A program made the position numbers and the translations under genes. Source: Bog-756 sp963829235 (GTDB taxonomy: Bacteria > Actinomycetota > Acidimicrobiia > Acidimicrobiales > RAAP-2). Taken from it: a stretch of DNA of 64,000 nt. Of the stretch, positions 42,868 to 51,516 are shown in pieces. The notes beneath the pieces were generated by a model. The model had not been told where the DNA came from, did not search any database, and worked only from the letters and a program-made list of their open reading frames with translations. The stretch lies in the NCBI GenBank assembly GCA_963829235.1, contig CAWHIF010000006.1, positions 285,050 to 349,049 on the forward strand. Reading direction: 5' to 3'. Position 1 is the first letter of the stretch, and each line of letters opens with the position of its first letter.

Positions 42868-44792
42868 CGGACGACGAAGTCGTCGAAGTCGGGCTCCTTC
42901 GTCCAGTTCCAGTAGTCGACGAGGCGCCACGGGCTCAGGACGTGGATCTCCCCGTAGGCGTTCTTGAAGAACGAATGGCGCACCGACGGTTGTGACCAGA
43001 CCAGCTTCTTGATCTCCTGCTGGGAGCGCTCGTGCCAGCCAAGGTACTTGTCCTGGCGTGGCTCCATCGAGCGGTGGCCGCCGACGATGAGCTCCTCCAG
43101 GCACTGGGTGATGTAACGCATCTGGCACTCGGAATGGAAGATGAGGCTGCCGCCGTGGGCCAGGTTGGTACCGGGTCCATACATGCAGAACAGGTTGGGG
43201 AACTCGGGCACGGTGATGCCCAGATAGGCCGCCGGCCGCTCGCCCCACAGGGTGCGGAGATCGGCCCCGTCGCGCCCGGTGACGTCGAGTGGCCACAGGA
43301 CCCGATTGGCGTAGAAGCCGGTGGCGTAGACGATCACGTCAGCCCGGTGGTGCTCGCCGTCGACGGTCACGACGCCGTCGGCATCGATGTGGTCGATGCC
43401 GGTGCGGACGAGATCGACGTTGTCCCGGGTGAGTGCCTTGAGCCAGCTGCCGTTGTCCTGGAGGGTGCGCTTCCCGGTGGCCGGGTAGTCCGGGACGACC
43501 TTGGCGATGAGGTCTGGATCGTCGCCCACCTGGCTGACGATCCAGTCGGTGAACATCTGCCGGGTGAGCTCGTTCATCTCGCTCACCGCCCGCTGTTGGT
43601 CGGGGTAGTCGGGATCGACGCGGGCCGCCTCGAGGCCCTTGTCGCAGCCCGGCCACAGGATCAGGAACCGGTACCAGCGCCCGTAGAACGGCAGATGGCG
43701 CAACGCCCACCTCCCACCCGGGCCCACCGTGGCGTGATAGTTCGGGTTCGGGAACATCCATTGGGCGGTCCGCTGGAATACCGTCAGGTGCTCGACATCG
43801 CCGGCGATGGCCGGTGCTATCTGGAAGCCGCTGGCCCCGGCGCCGACCATGGCCACCCGCTTGCCGGTGAGGTCCACCGAATGGTCCCAGCGGGCCGAAT
43901 GGAACGCCGGTCCGGCGAAGCTCTCCCGGCCGGGGATGTCGGGGATGTGGGGCCGGTTCAACTGGCCGACGGCGGAGATCACCGCCCGGGCGACCAGCGC
44001 CGACTCGGTGCCGTCCTCCGTCCGGACCCGCACGGTCCATGTGCCGGCCGCGTCGTCCCACACCGCACCGAGGGCCTCCGTGCCCCAGCGCACCGACGGT
44101 CCGATGCCGTGCTTGTCCATCACCGCCTCGAAGTACGCCTGGAGCTCAGGTTGCCGGGCGAAGAACTCCGTCCACGCGTCACTCGGTTCGAAGCTGTAGC
44201 AGTAGAAGTGGCTGCCGACATCGACGCGTGCGCCGGGGTACGAGTTCTCCCACCAGGTCCCGCCGGGTCCCGGGTTCTTCTCGACGATGGTGAACGGGAT
44301 GCCGGCCTGCTTCAACCGGATGCCGGCCAGCAGCCCCGACTGCCCGCACCCGATGACCACGACGGGGAAGGCGTCACGGGCGCTGTCCTCGGCGGGCACG
44401 GCCACCCGCCGCTGGTCGGCTCCGTCCAGCTCCATCTCCTCCATGAGCATCGGAACGTACTCAGCCGGCACCTCCTCGCACACGAGCCAGCTCATCATCT
44501 CGTGGAGCAGCTCGGCGGAGATCGGCTCGGGCTCGGGACAGCCCCGGTCGCGGTAGTCGCGGATGACGTCGAGGGCGATGGTTCGGACCTCCGCCTTGTC
44601 CTCTTCGGTCATGTACCCCTGGACCTCGTTGAGGAAGAGGCCGGCCGGCCTCAACCGTCCGCGGATGAGCTCAGGGTCGCCGGACATGTGGACCAGTGAC
44701 AGCATCAGCGTCGGGATGCTCACGTCGGCCAGCGCGTCGGCGATCTCCGCGTCGCTGGTGTCGAACGGCTCGCCCGCGTGCGGGTTGCGCAT
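42864..44792 (-). CDS. flavin-containing Baeyer-Villiger-type monooxygenase
   Basis: A 642-residue FAD/NADPH monooxygenase. The first Rossmann motif is VVIGCGQSGLLAGIRL, the second VAMVGAGASGFQIAP. Between them the BVMO fingerprint FAGPAFHSARWDH (FxGxxxHxxxWD) is complete. An extra N-terminal helical region of about 130 residues is found in a subgroup of these enzymes. It probably turns a ketone into an ester or lactone. ATG at 44792 has a AAAGGG ribosome site. It is followed by its TetR gene and divergent from an alcohol dehydrogenase. Confidence 0.9.
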   Translation of the reverse strand: MRNPHAGEPFDTSDAEIADALADVSIPTLMLSLVHMSGDPELIRGRLRPAGLFLNEVQGYMTEEDKAEVRTIALDVIRDYRDRGCPEPEPISAELLHEMMSWLVCEEVPAEYVPMLMEEMELDGADQRRVAVPAEDSARDAFPVVVIGCGQSGLLAGIRLKQAGIPFTIVEKNPGPGGTWWENSYPGARVDVGSHFYCYSFEPSDAWTEFFARQPELQAYFEAVMDKHGIGPSVRWGTEALGAVWDDAAGTWTVRVRTEDGTESALVARAVISAVGQLNRPHIPDIPGRESFAGPAFHSARWDHSVDLTGKRVAMVGAGASGFQIAPAIAGDVEHLTVFQRTAQWMFPNPNYHATVGPGGRWALRHLPFYGRWYRFLILWPGCDKGLEAARVDPDYPDQQRAVSEMNELTRQMFTDWIVSQVGDDPDLIAKVVPDYPATGKRTLQDNGSWLKALTRDNVDLVRTGIDHIDADGVVTVDGEHHRADVIVYATGFYANRVLWPLDVTGRDGADLRTLWGERPAAYLGITVPEFPNLFCMYGPGTNLAHGGSLIFHSECQMRYITQCLEELIVGGHRSMEPRQDKYLGWHERSQQEIKKLVWSQPSVRHSFFKNAYGEIHVLSPWRLVDYWNWTKEPDFDDFVVR

Positions 44793-44842
44793 GTCGTGAC
44801 CCTTTCTCGACGAGGACGTCGACCTGCGAGGTGTGCCATAGT

Positions 44843-44862
44843 ACACAACATCGCAATTGTGT
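44843..44862. promoter_or_regulatory. operator-like inverted repeat between BVMO and ADH genes
   Basis: ACACAA-N8-TTGTGT, 6-bp perfect arms with an 8-bp centre, AT-rich in a GC-rich setting. It lies 51 bp before the monooxygenase ATG (-) and 117 bp before the dehydrogenase ATG (+). It fits a TetR-type site that would control both directions. Confidence 0.55.
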
Positions 44863-44978
44863 CTACCAAGCGGCGGTCGACCGGGAGGCCGTCTACCGAG
44901 AACCCGTCTACCGCAGCAGCCGGAAACCGCGCAGCCGGCAACCGCTCAGCCGCCTCCCGCGAAACCGTAAGGAGGGCC

Positions 44979-46004
44979 ATGCGCCAGGTCGTCATCGACG
45001 GGCCGGGTCGGGTCCGTGTGGTCGAGGCCCCGGACCCGGTCCTGCCCGGTGCCGACGGTGCGGTGGTGAACGTGGCGTCGACCGCCATCTGCGGATCGGA
45101 TCTTCACTTCTATGACGGCGACATCCCGGTCGGCGACGGGATCGCCGTCGGCCACGAGTTCGTCGGCACCGTCGCCGAGGTCGGTCCCGACGTGCGCCGC
45201 TTCCGGCCCGGGGACCGGGTGCTCACCGCATCGGTCGCCGGTTGCGGGTACTGCGACGGATGTGCCACCGGCGATCCGGTCACCTGCATCGAGGGTCCCA
45301 AGGTCTTCGGCTCAGGGGCGCTGCCCGGCGGCCAGGCCTCTGCGGTGGCGGTGCCGTCGGCCGACTTCCAGCTCCTGTCCATCCCCGAGGGGATGGACGA
45401 CGAGGCGGCGCTGCTGCTCACCGACAACCTCGGGACCGGCTGGATCGGTGCCGAACGGGCCGACTTCCCCGCCGGGGGCACCGTCGTCGTCCTCGGGCTC
45501 GGCGCCGTCGGGCTCTGCGCCGTCCGTTCCGCGCTGGCCCTGGGCGCAGGCCGGGTGCTCGCCGCCGACCCGGTGGCCGGCCGCCGTTCACTGGCGTCCG
45601 ACTCCGGGGCCGTCCCGATGGAGGGACCGACGGTGGAAGCCGTGCTCGACGCGACCGCGGGCAGGGGGGCCGACGCGGTGATCGACGCCGTGGCCAGCGA
45701 CACCACGCTGGAGGACGCGCTCACCTGCGTCCGGGCCGGCGGCACGGTGTCGGTCGTCGGCGTGCACGACCTCCGGCCCTACCCGTTACCGGTGCTGATG
45801 GGTCTCATCCGAAGCGTCACCCTGCGGATGACGACCGCGCCGGTCCACAAGACCTGGAAGACTCTCGTCCCACTGGTGGCCAACGGCCGTCTGCGGACCG
45901 ACGGCATCTTCACCCACCGGTTCTCGCTTTCAGAGGCGCCGCAGGCCTACGCCGCCGCCGCCGCCCGCAGCGCGGAGTGCATCAAGGTGTTGATGCGGCC
46001 CTGA
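44979..46004 (+). CDS. zinc-dependent alcohol dehydrogenase
   Basis: A 341-residue zinc MDR enzyme. The catalytic zinc site includes Cys in TAICGSD and the GHEFVG motif. The structural zinc loop is reduced to GCGYCDGCATGDPVTC. The NAD-binding motif is VLGLGAVGLCAV. It oxidises an alcohol or reduces an aldehyde/ketone. ATG at 44979 has a perfect AAGGAGG four bases upstream. Paired with the divergent monooxygenase it could turn a secondary alcohol into the ketone that the BVMO then oxidises. Confidence 0.9.
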   Translation: MRQVVIDGPGRVRVVEAPDPVLPGADGAVVNVASTAICGSDLHFYDGDIPVGDGIAVGHEFVGTVAEVGPDVRRFRPGDRVLTASVAGCGYCDGCATGDPVTCIEGPKVFGSGALPGGQASAVAVPSADFQLLSIPEGMDDEAALLLTDNLGTGWIGAERADFPAGGTVVVLGLGAVGLCAVRSALALGAGRVLAADPVAGRRSLASDSGAVPMEGPTVEAVLDATAGRGADAVIDAVASDTTLEDALTCVRAGGTVSVVGVHDLRPYPLPVLMGLIRSVTLRMTTAPVHKTWKTLVPLVANGRLRTDGIFTHRFSLSEAPQAYAAAAARSAECIKVLMRP

Positions 46005-46026
46005 ACCGACGCCGTCCCCGAGGGGA

Positions 46027-46287
46027 TCAGGCCGCGCTTCGGCCGTGCTCGACCGGCGAGGCATCGAGTGCAGCCGAGAGCGCGTCCGGCCCGGCCAGCC
46101 GTCGACCGGCGGCAATGAGCAGGCCGCCCACCAGGCGGGCCGGCGCCCGGTGCGGATGCACACCCCGTCGGGCCGAACGGGACGTCGCCTTCGGCGGCGA
46201 GGGGCGCGCCCGGCGCGAGGCGGATGCGGCGCGTTCGCGCTCGGACATTCTGTCCCCGACCATCTGCTCTGCCATCAACGGATGCAT
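46027..46287 (-). CDS. small basic protein of unknown function
   Basis: An 86-residue, Arg/Ala-rich protein. The N-terminus (MHPLMAEQMVGDRMSERERAA) is helical and the C-terminus holds ARLVGGLLIAAGRRLAG, a short amphipathic/hydrophobic segment seen at the end of many small actinobacterial proteins. No named domain is recognised. It is divergent from the ArsR-type regulator and shares its operator region, so it may be that regulator's target. Confidence 0.55.
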   Translation of the reverse strand: MHPLMAEQMVGDRMSERERAASASRRARPSPPKATSRSARRGVHPHRAPARLVGGLLIAAGRRLAGPDALSAALDASPVEHGRSAA

Positions 46288-46325
46288 TCCCACCCGGCCA
46301 ATCCTACGGCGGTCGCTTGACTCTG

Positions 46326-46352
46326 TCAACAATATACCTATATAGTTATTGA
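46326..46352. promoter_or_regulatory. ArsR-type operator candidate
   Basis: A 27-bp imperfect dyad beginning TCAACAATATACC and ending AGTTATTGA (arms TCAA.AAT / ATT.TTGA), with the 8-bp palindrome CTATATAG inside. It is the most AT-rich stretch for several kilobases. It ends three bases before the ATG of the ArsR gene (46356) and sits in front of the divergent small gene. Confidence 0.6.
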
Positions 46353-46355
46353 ACT

Positions 46356-47432
46356 ATGCCTCTGATCCATACCGATCTGCCCGTCTCGAAGACCCCGCGG
46401 GTGTCGGTGCGGCCGTCGGTGGCCATCGAGATCGAGTGGGCCCTGGCCTCCGGTGAGCGGGAGGATTACCGGGCGGACCACCCCGTTCTGGCCGCGGTCT
46501 ACGAGGCCCACCCCGATCTCCAGGCCCGGGTCGACAGCATCTGGGGGCCCGGCGAGGAGATGAGCTGCGGCGGCTTCATGGAGCTGATGGTGCTCGCGCA
46601 CGGCGGCGGGCTCCTCTTCACCACCGATGCCGACGAGTTGCTCGACCGCCTGGAGGAGCTCTGCACCACGCTGCCGCCACCGGAGGAGGAGCTCCCACTG
46701 CTGACCGAGACGGAGGACGACCGGCGGGTGATCCTGCTGCGGCTCGAGCGGCTCCGGGAGTCAGGGGAACTGCGCCGCGCCTACCTGGATCTGGTTCGCG
46801 ACATGTGGGCGGCGATCCGCATCGAATGGGAGCGCTCGGGCCGGGGGGCGGTGGAGGTGGCGGTGGCCATCCGCCGTGAGCTCGAGGCGAAAGGAGCCGA
46901 CTGGCACGAGGTGGCGCGCAGTGAATGCGATTTCGGCGAGCTGCTCGACAGCACGGTGGCGAACCTCGCCCCCGACGGCGAGCTCGTCGTGGTCCCCGCC
47001 TTCTTCACCCACAAGGGACTGCTCGTCGACCTCCCCGGTGTGGTCGTCGTCGGGGTGCGCACCGATACCACCGGGGCACAGGCGCGGGCGCGCACCGAAG
47101 CACTCGCCCGCCGTCTGAAGGCGATATCGGATCCCACCCGGCTGGCGATGTTGGATGCCCTGAGGAATGGCCCACTCACCGTCACCGAGATCGCCGTGGC
47201 ATTCGCGCTGGCCCAGCCCACCGTCAGCAACCACGTGAAGGTCCTCAGGGATGCCGGCCTCGTCTCCGACGTCCGGGACGGGACCCGGCGCCATCTGATC
47301 GTCGAGCACCGGGAGGTGGAAGAGCTGCTCACGAACTTGCGCGACGTGCTGTCGGACCGAGAGGACGGGCGCCAGCCCACGGCCGCCGATGTGCGCTCCG
47401 GCACCGAGCTCCGTGAGGGACCGGCTGACTGA
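46356..47432 (+). CDS. ArsR-type winged-helix regulator with long N-terminal domain
   Basis: A 358-residue protein. Residues about 250-335 form an ArsR winged helix (KAISDPTRLAMLDALRNGPL, then LAQPTVSNHVKVLRDAGLV). The first ~240 residues are a separate, mostly helical acidic domain with no metal-binding cysteine motif. It resembles the N-terminal domain seen in some actinobacterial ArsR proteins of unknown ligand. The operator-like dyad overlaps its own promoter, so autoregulation is likely. The protein is about three times the usual ArsR length. Confidence 0.82.
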   Translation: MPLIHTDLPVSKTPRVSVRPSVAIEIEWALASGEREDYRADHPVLAAVYEAHPDLQARVDSIWGPGEEMSCGGFMELMVLAHGGGLLFTTDADELLDRLEELCTTLPPPEEELPLLTETEDDRRVILLRLERLRESGELRRAYLDLVRDMWAAIRIEWERSGRGAVEVAVAIRRELEAKGADWHEVARSECDFGELLDSTVANLAPDGELVVVPAFFTHKGLLVDLPGVVVVGVRTDTTGAQARARTEALARRLKAISDPTRLAMLDALRNGPLTVTEIAVAFALAQPTVSNHVKVLRDAGLVSDVRDGTRRHLIVEHREVEELLTNLRDVLSDREDGRQPTAADVRSGTELREGPAD

Positions 47433-47471
47433 CGCCGTCGCCGAACGAGCGACGCCGGCAGCCGCGGGACA

Positions 47472-48092
47472 CTACGCCGTCGCCGTCACCGCCTTGATGA
47501 TGACCGCGTAGAGGTCGTGCCATTCGGGGGCTCGGAACCCCGCCGTGGTCAGAAGCCGGGTGGCCCGGCGCTTGGTCCGGGCCTTCCCCCGACGGCCGGC
47601 CAGCAACGTCGGGGCCAGCAACACGGAGAACTGGTCGACGAGCACGAGGCGACCGCCTGGGCGGATGGTCCTGAAGCACTCCCCGAGCCCCGCCTGCTGA
47701 TCCGACCAGTGGTCGAACGAGGTGGTGCTCACGACCAGATCGAACCGGTCGTCGGGCTCGGCCAGGTGCTCGGCTGCCCCGATGGAGAACCTGAGCCGGT
47801 CGTCGGTGGTGGTGGTGGCCCGGGCCTTGTCGATCATCCTCGGAGCGGGGTCGACGCCCACCAGCTCGATGGCATCCGGGAAGCGGGCGGCCAGCAGGCG
47901 GAGGAGGTACCCGGTGCCGCATCCGATGTCGAGGACCCGCCGGGGTGGCTCCCCGGGCGCGGCGACCAAGTTCGCCGTCCGGACGGAGATCTCGTGGTGC
48001 AACCCACCGTGGCGTCCTTCGTCATAGGTCGCCGCACGCTCGTCGAAGGCGGCGAGGTCACGATGCCGGGGCACGTCGGGCACGTCCCGCAC
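47472..48092 (-). CDS. class I SAM-dependent methyltransferase
   Basis: A protein of about 206 residues with the Rossmann methyltransferase motifs: VLDIGCGTGYLLRLL (motif I), VGVDPAPRMIDKAR, FDLVVSTTSFDHW, and the LRPGGRLVLVDQF-like FRTIRPGGRLVLVD. The substrate is unknown. GTG at 48092 is the preferred start, as conserved sequence begins with LAAFDERAATYDEGRHG soon after. GTG at 48083 or 48074 are alternatives. It is convergent with the ArsR gene. Confidence 0.82.
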   Translation of the reverse strand: MRDVPDVPRHRDLAAFDERAATYDEGRHGGLHHEISVRTANLVAAPGEPPRRVLDIGCGTGYLLRLLAARFPDAIELVGVDPAPRMIDKARATTTTDDRLRFSIGAAEHLAEPDDRFDLVVSTTSFDHWSDQQAGLGECFRTIRPGGRLVLVDQFSVLLAPTLLAGRRGKARTKRRATRLLTTAGFRAPEWHDLYAVIIKAVTATA

Positions 48093-48274
48093 GTCCCCGA
48101 GTCTGGCATCCCGCCCGGCCGACCTCGGAACACGCGTCGCCCGACGACCGATCCTCCGTCTGACCGACCGCGGATCAACCGATCGCGGACGCCGGCACAA
48201 GTACCATGCACCGGGCCGAGCCATTCGGCTCCCGACAGCCGGCCACAACCTCCCTCCGACAGAAGGCGGCACCG

Positions 48275-48943
48275 ATGCACGGGGTTCTCGGAACACTGCT
48301 CCCTCTGGCCATCGCGGTGACGATCTCACCCATCCCCATCATCGCCGAAATCCTCCTCCTGTTCACCAAGCGGCCGGTGCCCGCGGCTTCGGCCTACCTG
48401 GTCGGGTTCGTCATCGGTGTCGCCCTGGTCCTTGGCATCCTGGTCATCGTGGCCAACGCCATCGACCTGTCGAAGTCCGGACCGTCCAAGGGGGCGGGGA
48501 CGCTCCAACTGGGACTGGGGGTCCTGTTGCTGGTGGCCGCGGTCCGGCGCTTCCGACGGCGACCGAAGGACGGTGAGGTGGCCCCGTCACCGAAGTGGAT
48601 GGACGGGCTGGCGTCGTTCACCCCCGGGAAGTCACTCGGGATCGGTGCGGCCGTCGGCGCCGCCAACCCCAAGAACATCGCCGTGGCCGTCGCCGGGGCT
48701 GCAGCCATCTCCTCGGCCGGCCTGTCCGCCGGCCAGTCGATCGTCTCGATCGTGGTCTACGTCGTCATCGCCGCCGCCGGTGTCGCCGCACCGCTGGTCG
48801 TCATGGTCAGCCTCGGTGACAGGGCCCAGGGTGTCCTCAAGAACTGGAGGGCCTGGCTGGCGCTGAACAATGCCACGGTGATGGCGGTGCTCCTCTTGGT
48901 GTTCGGCGTCGTCCTGGTGGGCAAGGGAGTGGCCGGGACCTGA
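48275..48943 (+). CDS. GAP/SfLAP-family membrane protein
   Basis: A 222-residue protein with six predicted membrane helices and the family blocks LAIAVTISPIPIIAEIL and GIGAAVGAANPKNIAVAVAG. The mycobacterial relative Sap assists glycolipid or sulfolipid export; LysE-like fold is expected. ATG at 48275 has AGAAGG upstream and begins at the first helix. Its cargo here is unknown. It is convergent with the DUF2252 gene. Confidence 0.85.
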   Translation: MHGVLGTLLPLAIAVTISPIPIIAEILLLFTKRPVPAASAYLVGFVIGVALVLGILVIVANAIDLSKSGPSKGAGTLQLGLGVLLLVAAVRRFRRRPKDGEVAPSPKWMDGLASFTPGKSLGIGAAVGAANPKNIAVAVAGAAAISSAGLSAGQSIVSIVVYVVIAAAGVAAPLVVMVSLGDRAQGVLKNWRAWLALNNATVMAVLLLVFGVVLVGKGVAGT

Positions 48944-48971
48944 GCTCCGGCGGTGGTCGGACCGACCGGGA

Positions 48972-50453
48972 TCAGAGGCCCGACTCGACCGCGATCCGAC
49001 CGGAGGCGGCCGCGTCCTTGAAGGCTTCGTAGTCGCGCTCGTTCTGGTCGGCATAGGTTTCGGCGAACTGGACGATGGCCCGGTCGAAGATGGTGCCGGC
49101 ACCGAGGTAGGCGGCGATGGCGATCCGGTCGCCCGAACGGGCGTGGGCCCGGGCCAGCGCCTGGGCGCACACTTCGGCGTACTTGGTCAGACCCTGCGGG
49201 ATGGCCTCTTCGACCTCGAACGAACCCTTCCAGTCGCGGAGCTGGCGGACGTAGTAGTCCCGGGTCTCCCCGTCAGGACCGGTGGCCTGTTGGTACCCGA
49301 GGAAGATGTCGCTGGCCGCCTGCATGAGATGTTGGCCGGCCACCACCCGCTGGCCGTGACTGGCGTACCCGCTCTTGCCCACGAACTCTTCCAGCACCGA
49401 CGCCTCGGCCTCCTTGGCCTGGAGGATCAGCGGGTCGTCGTTGTCCCGGCCCACGAGGAGGAGGACCCAGGCCCGAGTACCCACGCTGCCCACACCCACC
49501 ACCTTGCGGGCCACCTGGAGGAACTGGAACTCCTCCAGCAGGTGCCGCCTGTCGGTCTGGAGGCTGTGGCGGTAATTGCGCAGCAACTGCAGGAGCAGGT
49601 CGCGGATGGCGTCGCTCTGGAGCTGCGGGAAGAGCTCCTCGACGGGGACGATGAGCGGTGGGTCACTGATGAAGCGGCGTCGGCCATCGACCACCGTGGT
49701 GAGCTTGTCCAGGGCCTGGAGGCTGTCGCGGGTTCTGGCCTTGGACATGATCTTGGCCGTGCGGTCGGCCATCCGCCTGTCCGCTTTGGACCCGGTGGAT
49801 CCGGCGATCGCCTCGAGTTCGGCGAGGAGGCCGACCACGTCGACATGGGAGTACCAGACGGCGAGGGTGGACATCCCGGCCAGTCTCGCCATCTCCTGGC
49901 GATACCCGGCCCCGACGGCGAGGGCCGCGGCACGCGCCTCCTTGTCGCTGAACCCACGGTCCCGGGCGGCGATGACCACACTGGCAGCCAAGCGCTTGAC
50001 GTCCCACTCCCACGGACCGGGGAGGGTCTCGTCGAAGTCGTTGACGTCGAACATCAGCGCGCGTTCCGGCGAGGCGAAGAGGCCGAAATTGGACAGATGG
50101 GCGTCGCCGCAGATCTGAGCCACAAGACCTGAGCGGGGCGTGGTGGCCAGGTCCGAGGCCATGATCAGTGCGGCGCCCCGGAAGAACGTGAACGGTGACA
50201 CCAGCATGCGTCCGTAACGGATGGGCACCAGCTCGGGCACACGGGTGGCCGCCTGGCCCTCGAGGAGTGCGACCGGGTCAGGACGGTCTTCGACCGGGAC
50301 GAACTCCGACTGGGACGAGCGTGGAGCCAGGGTGCGCGCCTCCTTGCCGAGCCGGGCTCGCTCCTCCACGGTCGGGTGGGGCACCTCCGCGGTCGATTGG
50401 GGCACCGCGGGGACCGCTGGTCCTCCGCTGCTCGTCGGCGTCTGGTCGACCAT
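48972..50453 (-). CDS. DUF2252-family protein
   Basis: A 493-residue protein of family DUF2252. It shows kinase-like motifs: ICGDAHLSNFGLF (like the catalytic loop HGDxxxxN of aminoglycoside/choline kinases) and FDVNDFDETLPGPWEWDVKR (like a metal-binding DFD). This suggests a small-molecule phosphotransferase fold, but no substrate is known. The late block SGYASHGQRVVAGQHLMQ is also conserved. ATG at 50453 has GGGGGAGA just upstream. Confidence 0.85.
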   Translation of the reverse strand: MVDQTPTSSGGPAVPAVPQSTAEVPHPTVEERARLGKEARTLAPRSSQSEFVPVEDRPDPVALLEGQAATRVPELVPIRYGRMLVSPFTFFRGAALIMASDLATTPRSGLVAQICGDAHLSNFGLFASPERALMFDVNDFDETLPGPWEWDVKRLAASVVIAARDRGFSDKEARAAALAVGAGYRQEMARLAGMSTLAVWYSHVDVVGLLAELEAIAGSTGSKADRRMADRTAKIMSKARTRDSLQALDKLTTVVDGRRRFISDPPLIVPVEELFPQLQSDAIRDLLLQLLRNYRHSLQTDRRHLLEEFQFLQVARKVVGVGSVGTRAWVLLLVGRDNDDPLILQAKEAEASVLEEFVGKSGYASHGQRVVAGQHLMQAASDIFLGYQQATGPDGETRDYYVRQLRDWKGSFEVEEAIPQGLTKYAEVCAQALARAHARSGDRIAIAAYLGAGTIFDRAIVQFAETYADQNERDYEAFKDAAASGRIAVESGL

Positions 50454-50565
50454 GTCTCCCCCGATCGCGGTCCGAGGGACCGCTGTTGGCTACGGCTTCT
50501 TTCTCCACGCCCACCGTACGCGCTGATGGCGCCCGGCCACGACGGGACGGATCGCGGAGATGAAG

Positions 50566-50593
50566 CAAGTTTCTTGACTATCAAGGCTCTTGA
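50566..50593. promoter_or_regulatory. four-half-site operator array upstream of the MarR-VOC gene
   Basis: CAAG-ttt-CTTGA-cta-TCAAG-gct-CTTGA: four alternating CTTGA/TCAAG half-sites each separated by 3 bp. Every neighbouring pair forms an inverted repeat. It ends 15 bp before the ATG at 50609, in the divergent gap with the DUF2252 gene. This fits cooperative binding of the MarR-type protein. Confidence 0.65.
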
Positions 50594-50608
50594 GGACAGG
50601 ATGCCCCA

Positions 50609-51439
50609 ATGGATGCACCGGAGGCGAGCGAATTACCCACTCCCACCCTGATGCGCTCGGCCCGCGGTGCCTATGCCCGGTCGATTCGGGTCCAGCTGCA
50701 TGCCATCGGCATCGACGACCTGCCCAGGAACGGGCCGTTCATCCTGGCCGGAATCGACACCACGGGCGGCCCCAGCGACGACCTGCGTGCCGACCTCGGG
50801 GTCACCAGGCAGGCGGTCAGCCAGGTCACCGACATCCTGGTGAACCGCGGCTATCTCGAGCGGAGCCCCGACCCCGACGACCGCCGGCGGATCGCCCTCG
50901 AGCTGACCGAACGCGGCCGAGAGGTGGTCGATGCCGTGGTGCGGGGCGTGGAGACGGTCGACCGCCAACTGCGGGAGCGGGTGACGCCGGCACAGATCGA
51001 GGCCGCCCGAGCGGTGCTCCTCGCCCTCACCGACATCAAGGGTGCCGGCCTGGAGACCGGAACGGGACGGAAGCGACCGGCCCGGCAGTTGCGCCGCTTC
51101 AGCCCGATCTTCCCGGTGCGGGACCTGGCCGACGCGCTGGCCCACTACTCGTCCCTCGGTTTCGACGCCTTCGCCTACGACGACGTTGGCCACTACGGAT
51201 TCGCCGATCGCGAAGGCGTCGGTCTCCACCTGGCTGCCGACCCCGGGCACGTTCCGGCCCACCATGCATCGACGTATCTCTACGTGCGCGACGCCGATGC
51301 CCTGTACGAGGAGTGGAGCCGCCCGGGCATCGGCGGCCGCACCTTGCCGGTCGGGCCGACGCCCTACAAGCTGCGAGAGGGCTCGCACACCGATCCGGAC
51401 GGGAACCTGATCCGGTTCGGCTCACCCGAAGAGGAGTGA
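50609..51439 (+). CDS. MarR-family HTH / VOC (glyoxalase-like) fusion protein
   Basis: A 276-residue two-domain protein. The MarR winged helix covers about 1-145, with the recognition region GVTRQAVSQVTDILVNRGYL and the wing RSPDPDDRRRIALELT. A VOC domain of the bleomycin-resistance type covers about 160-272 (FPVRDLADALAHYSSLGF, then DPDGNLIRFG). The VOC half may bind or detoxify the inducer. It is probably an autoregulated repressor acting at the array at 50566-50593. Confidence 0.85.
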   Translation: MDAPEASELPTPTLMRSARGAYARSIRVQLHAIGIDDLPRNGPFILAGIDTTGGPSDDLRADLGVTRQAVSQVTDILVNRGYLERSPDPDDRRRIALELTERGREVVDAVVRGVETVDRQLRERVTPAQIEAARAVLLALTDIKGAGLETGTGRKRPARQLRRFSPIFPVRDLADALAHYSSLGFDAFAYDDVGHYGFADREGVGLHLAADPGHVPAHHASTYLYVRDADALYEEWSRPGIGGRTLPVGPTPYKLREGSHTDPDGNLIRFGSPEEE

Positions 51440-51516
51440 GCCCGAGCACGGCCCCAGTCCTTCGTACCGGACACCGGTCACGGGTTCTCAGTGTGCAGGT
51501 CGGCCCGAGGTCGAGG

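Noticed and set aside
48955..48967. GGTCGG-a-CCGACC between convergent genes as a terminator
   Set aside because: The loop would be one base, so a stable hairpin of this form is unlikely.
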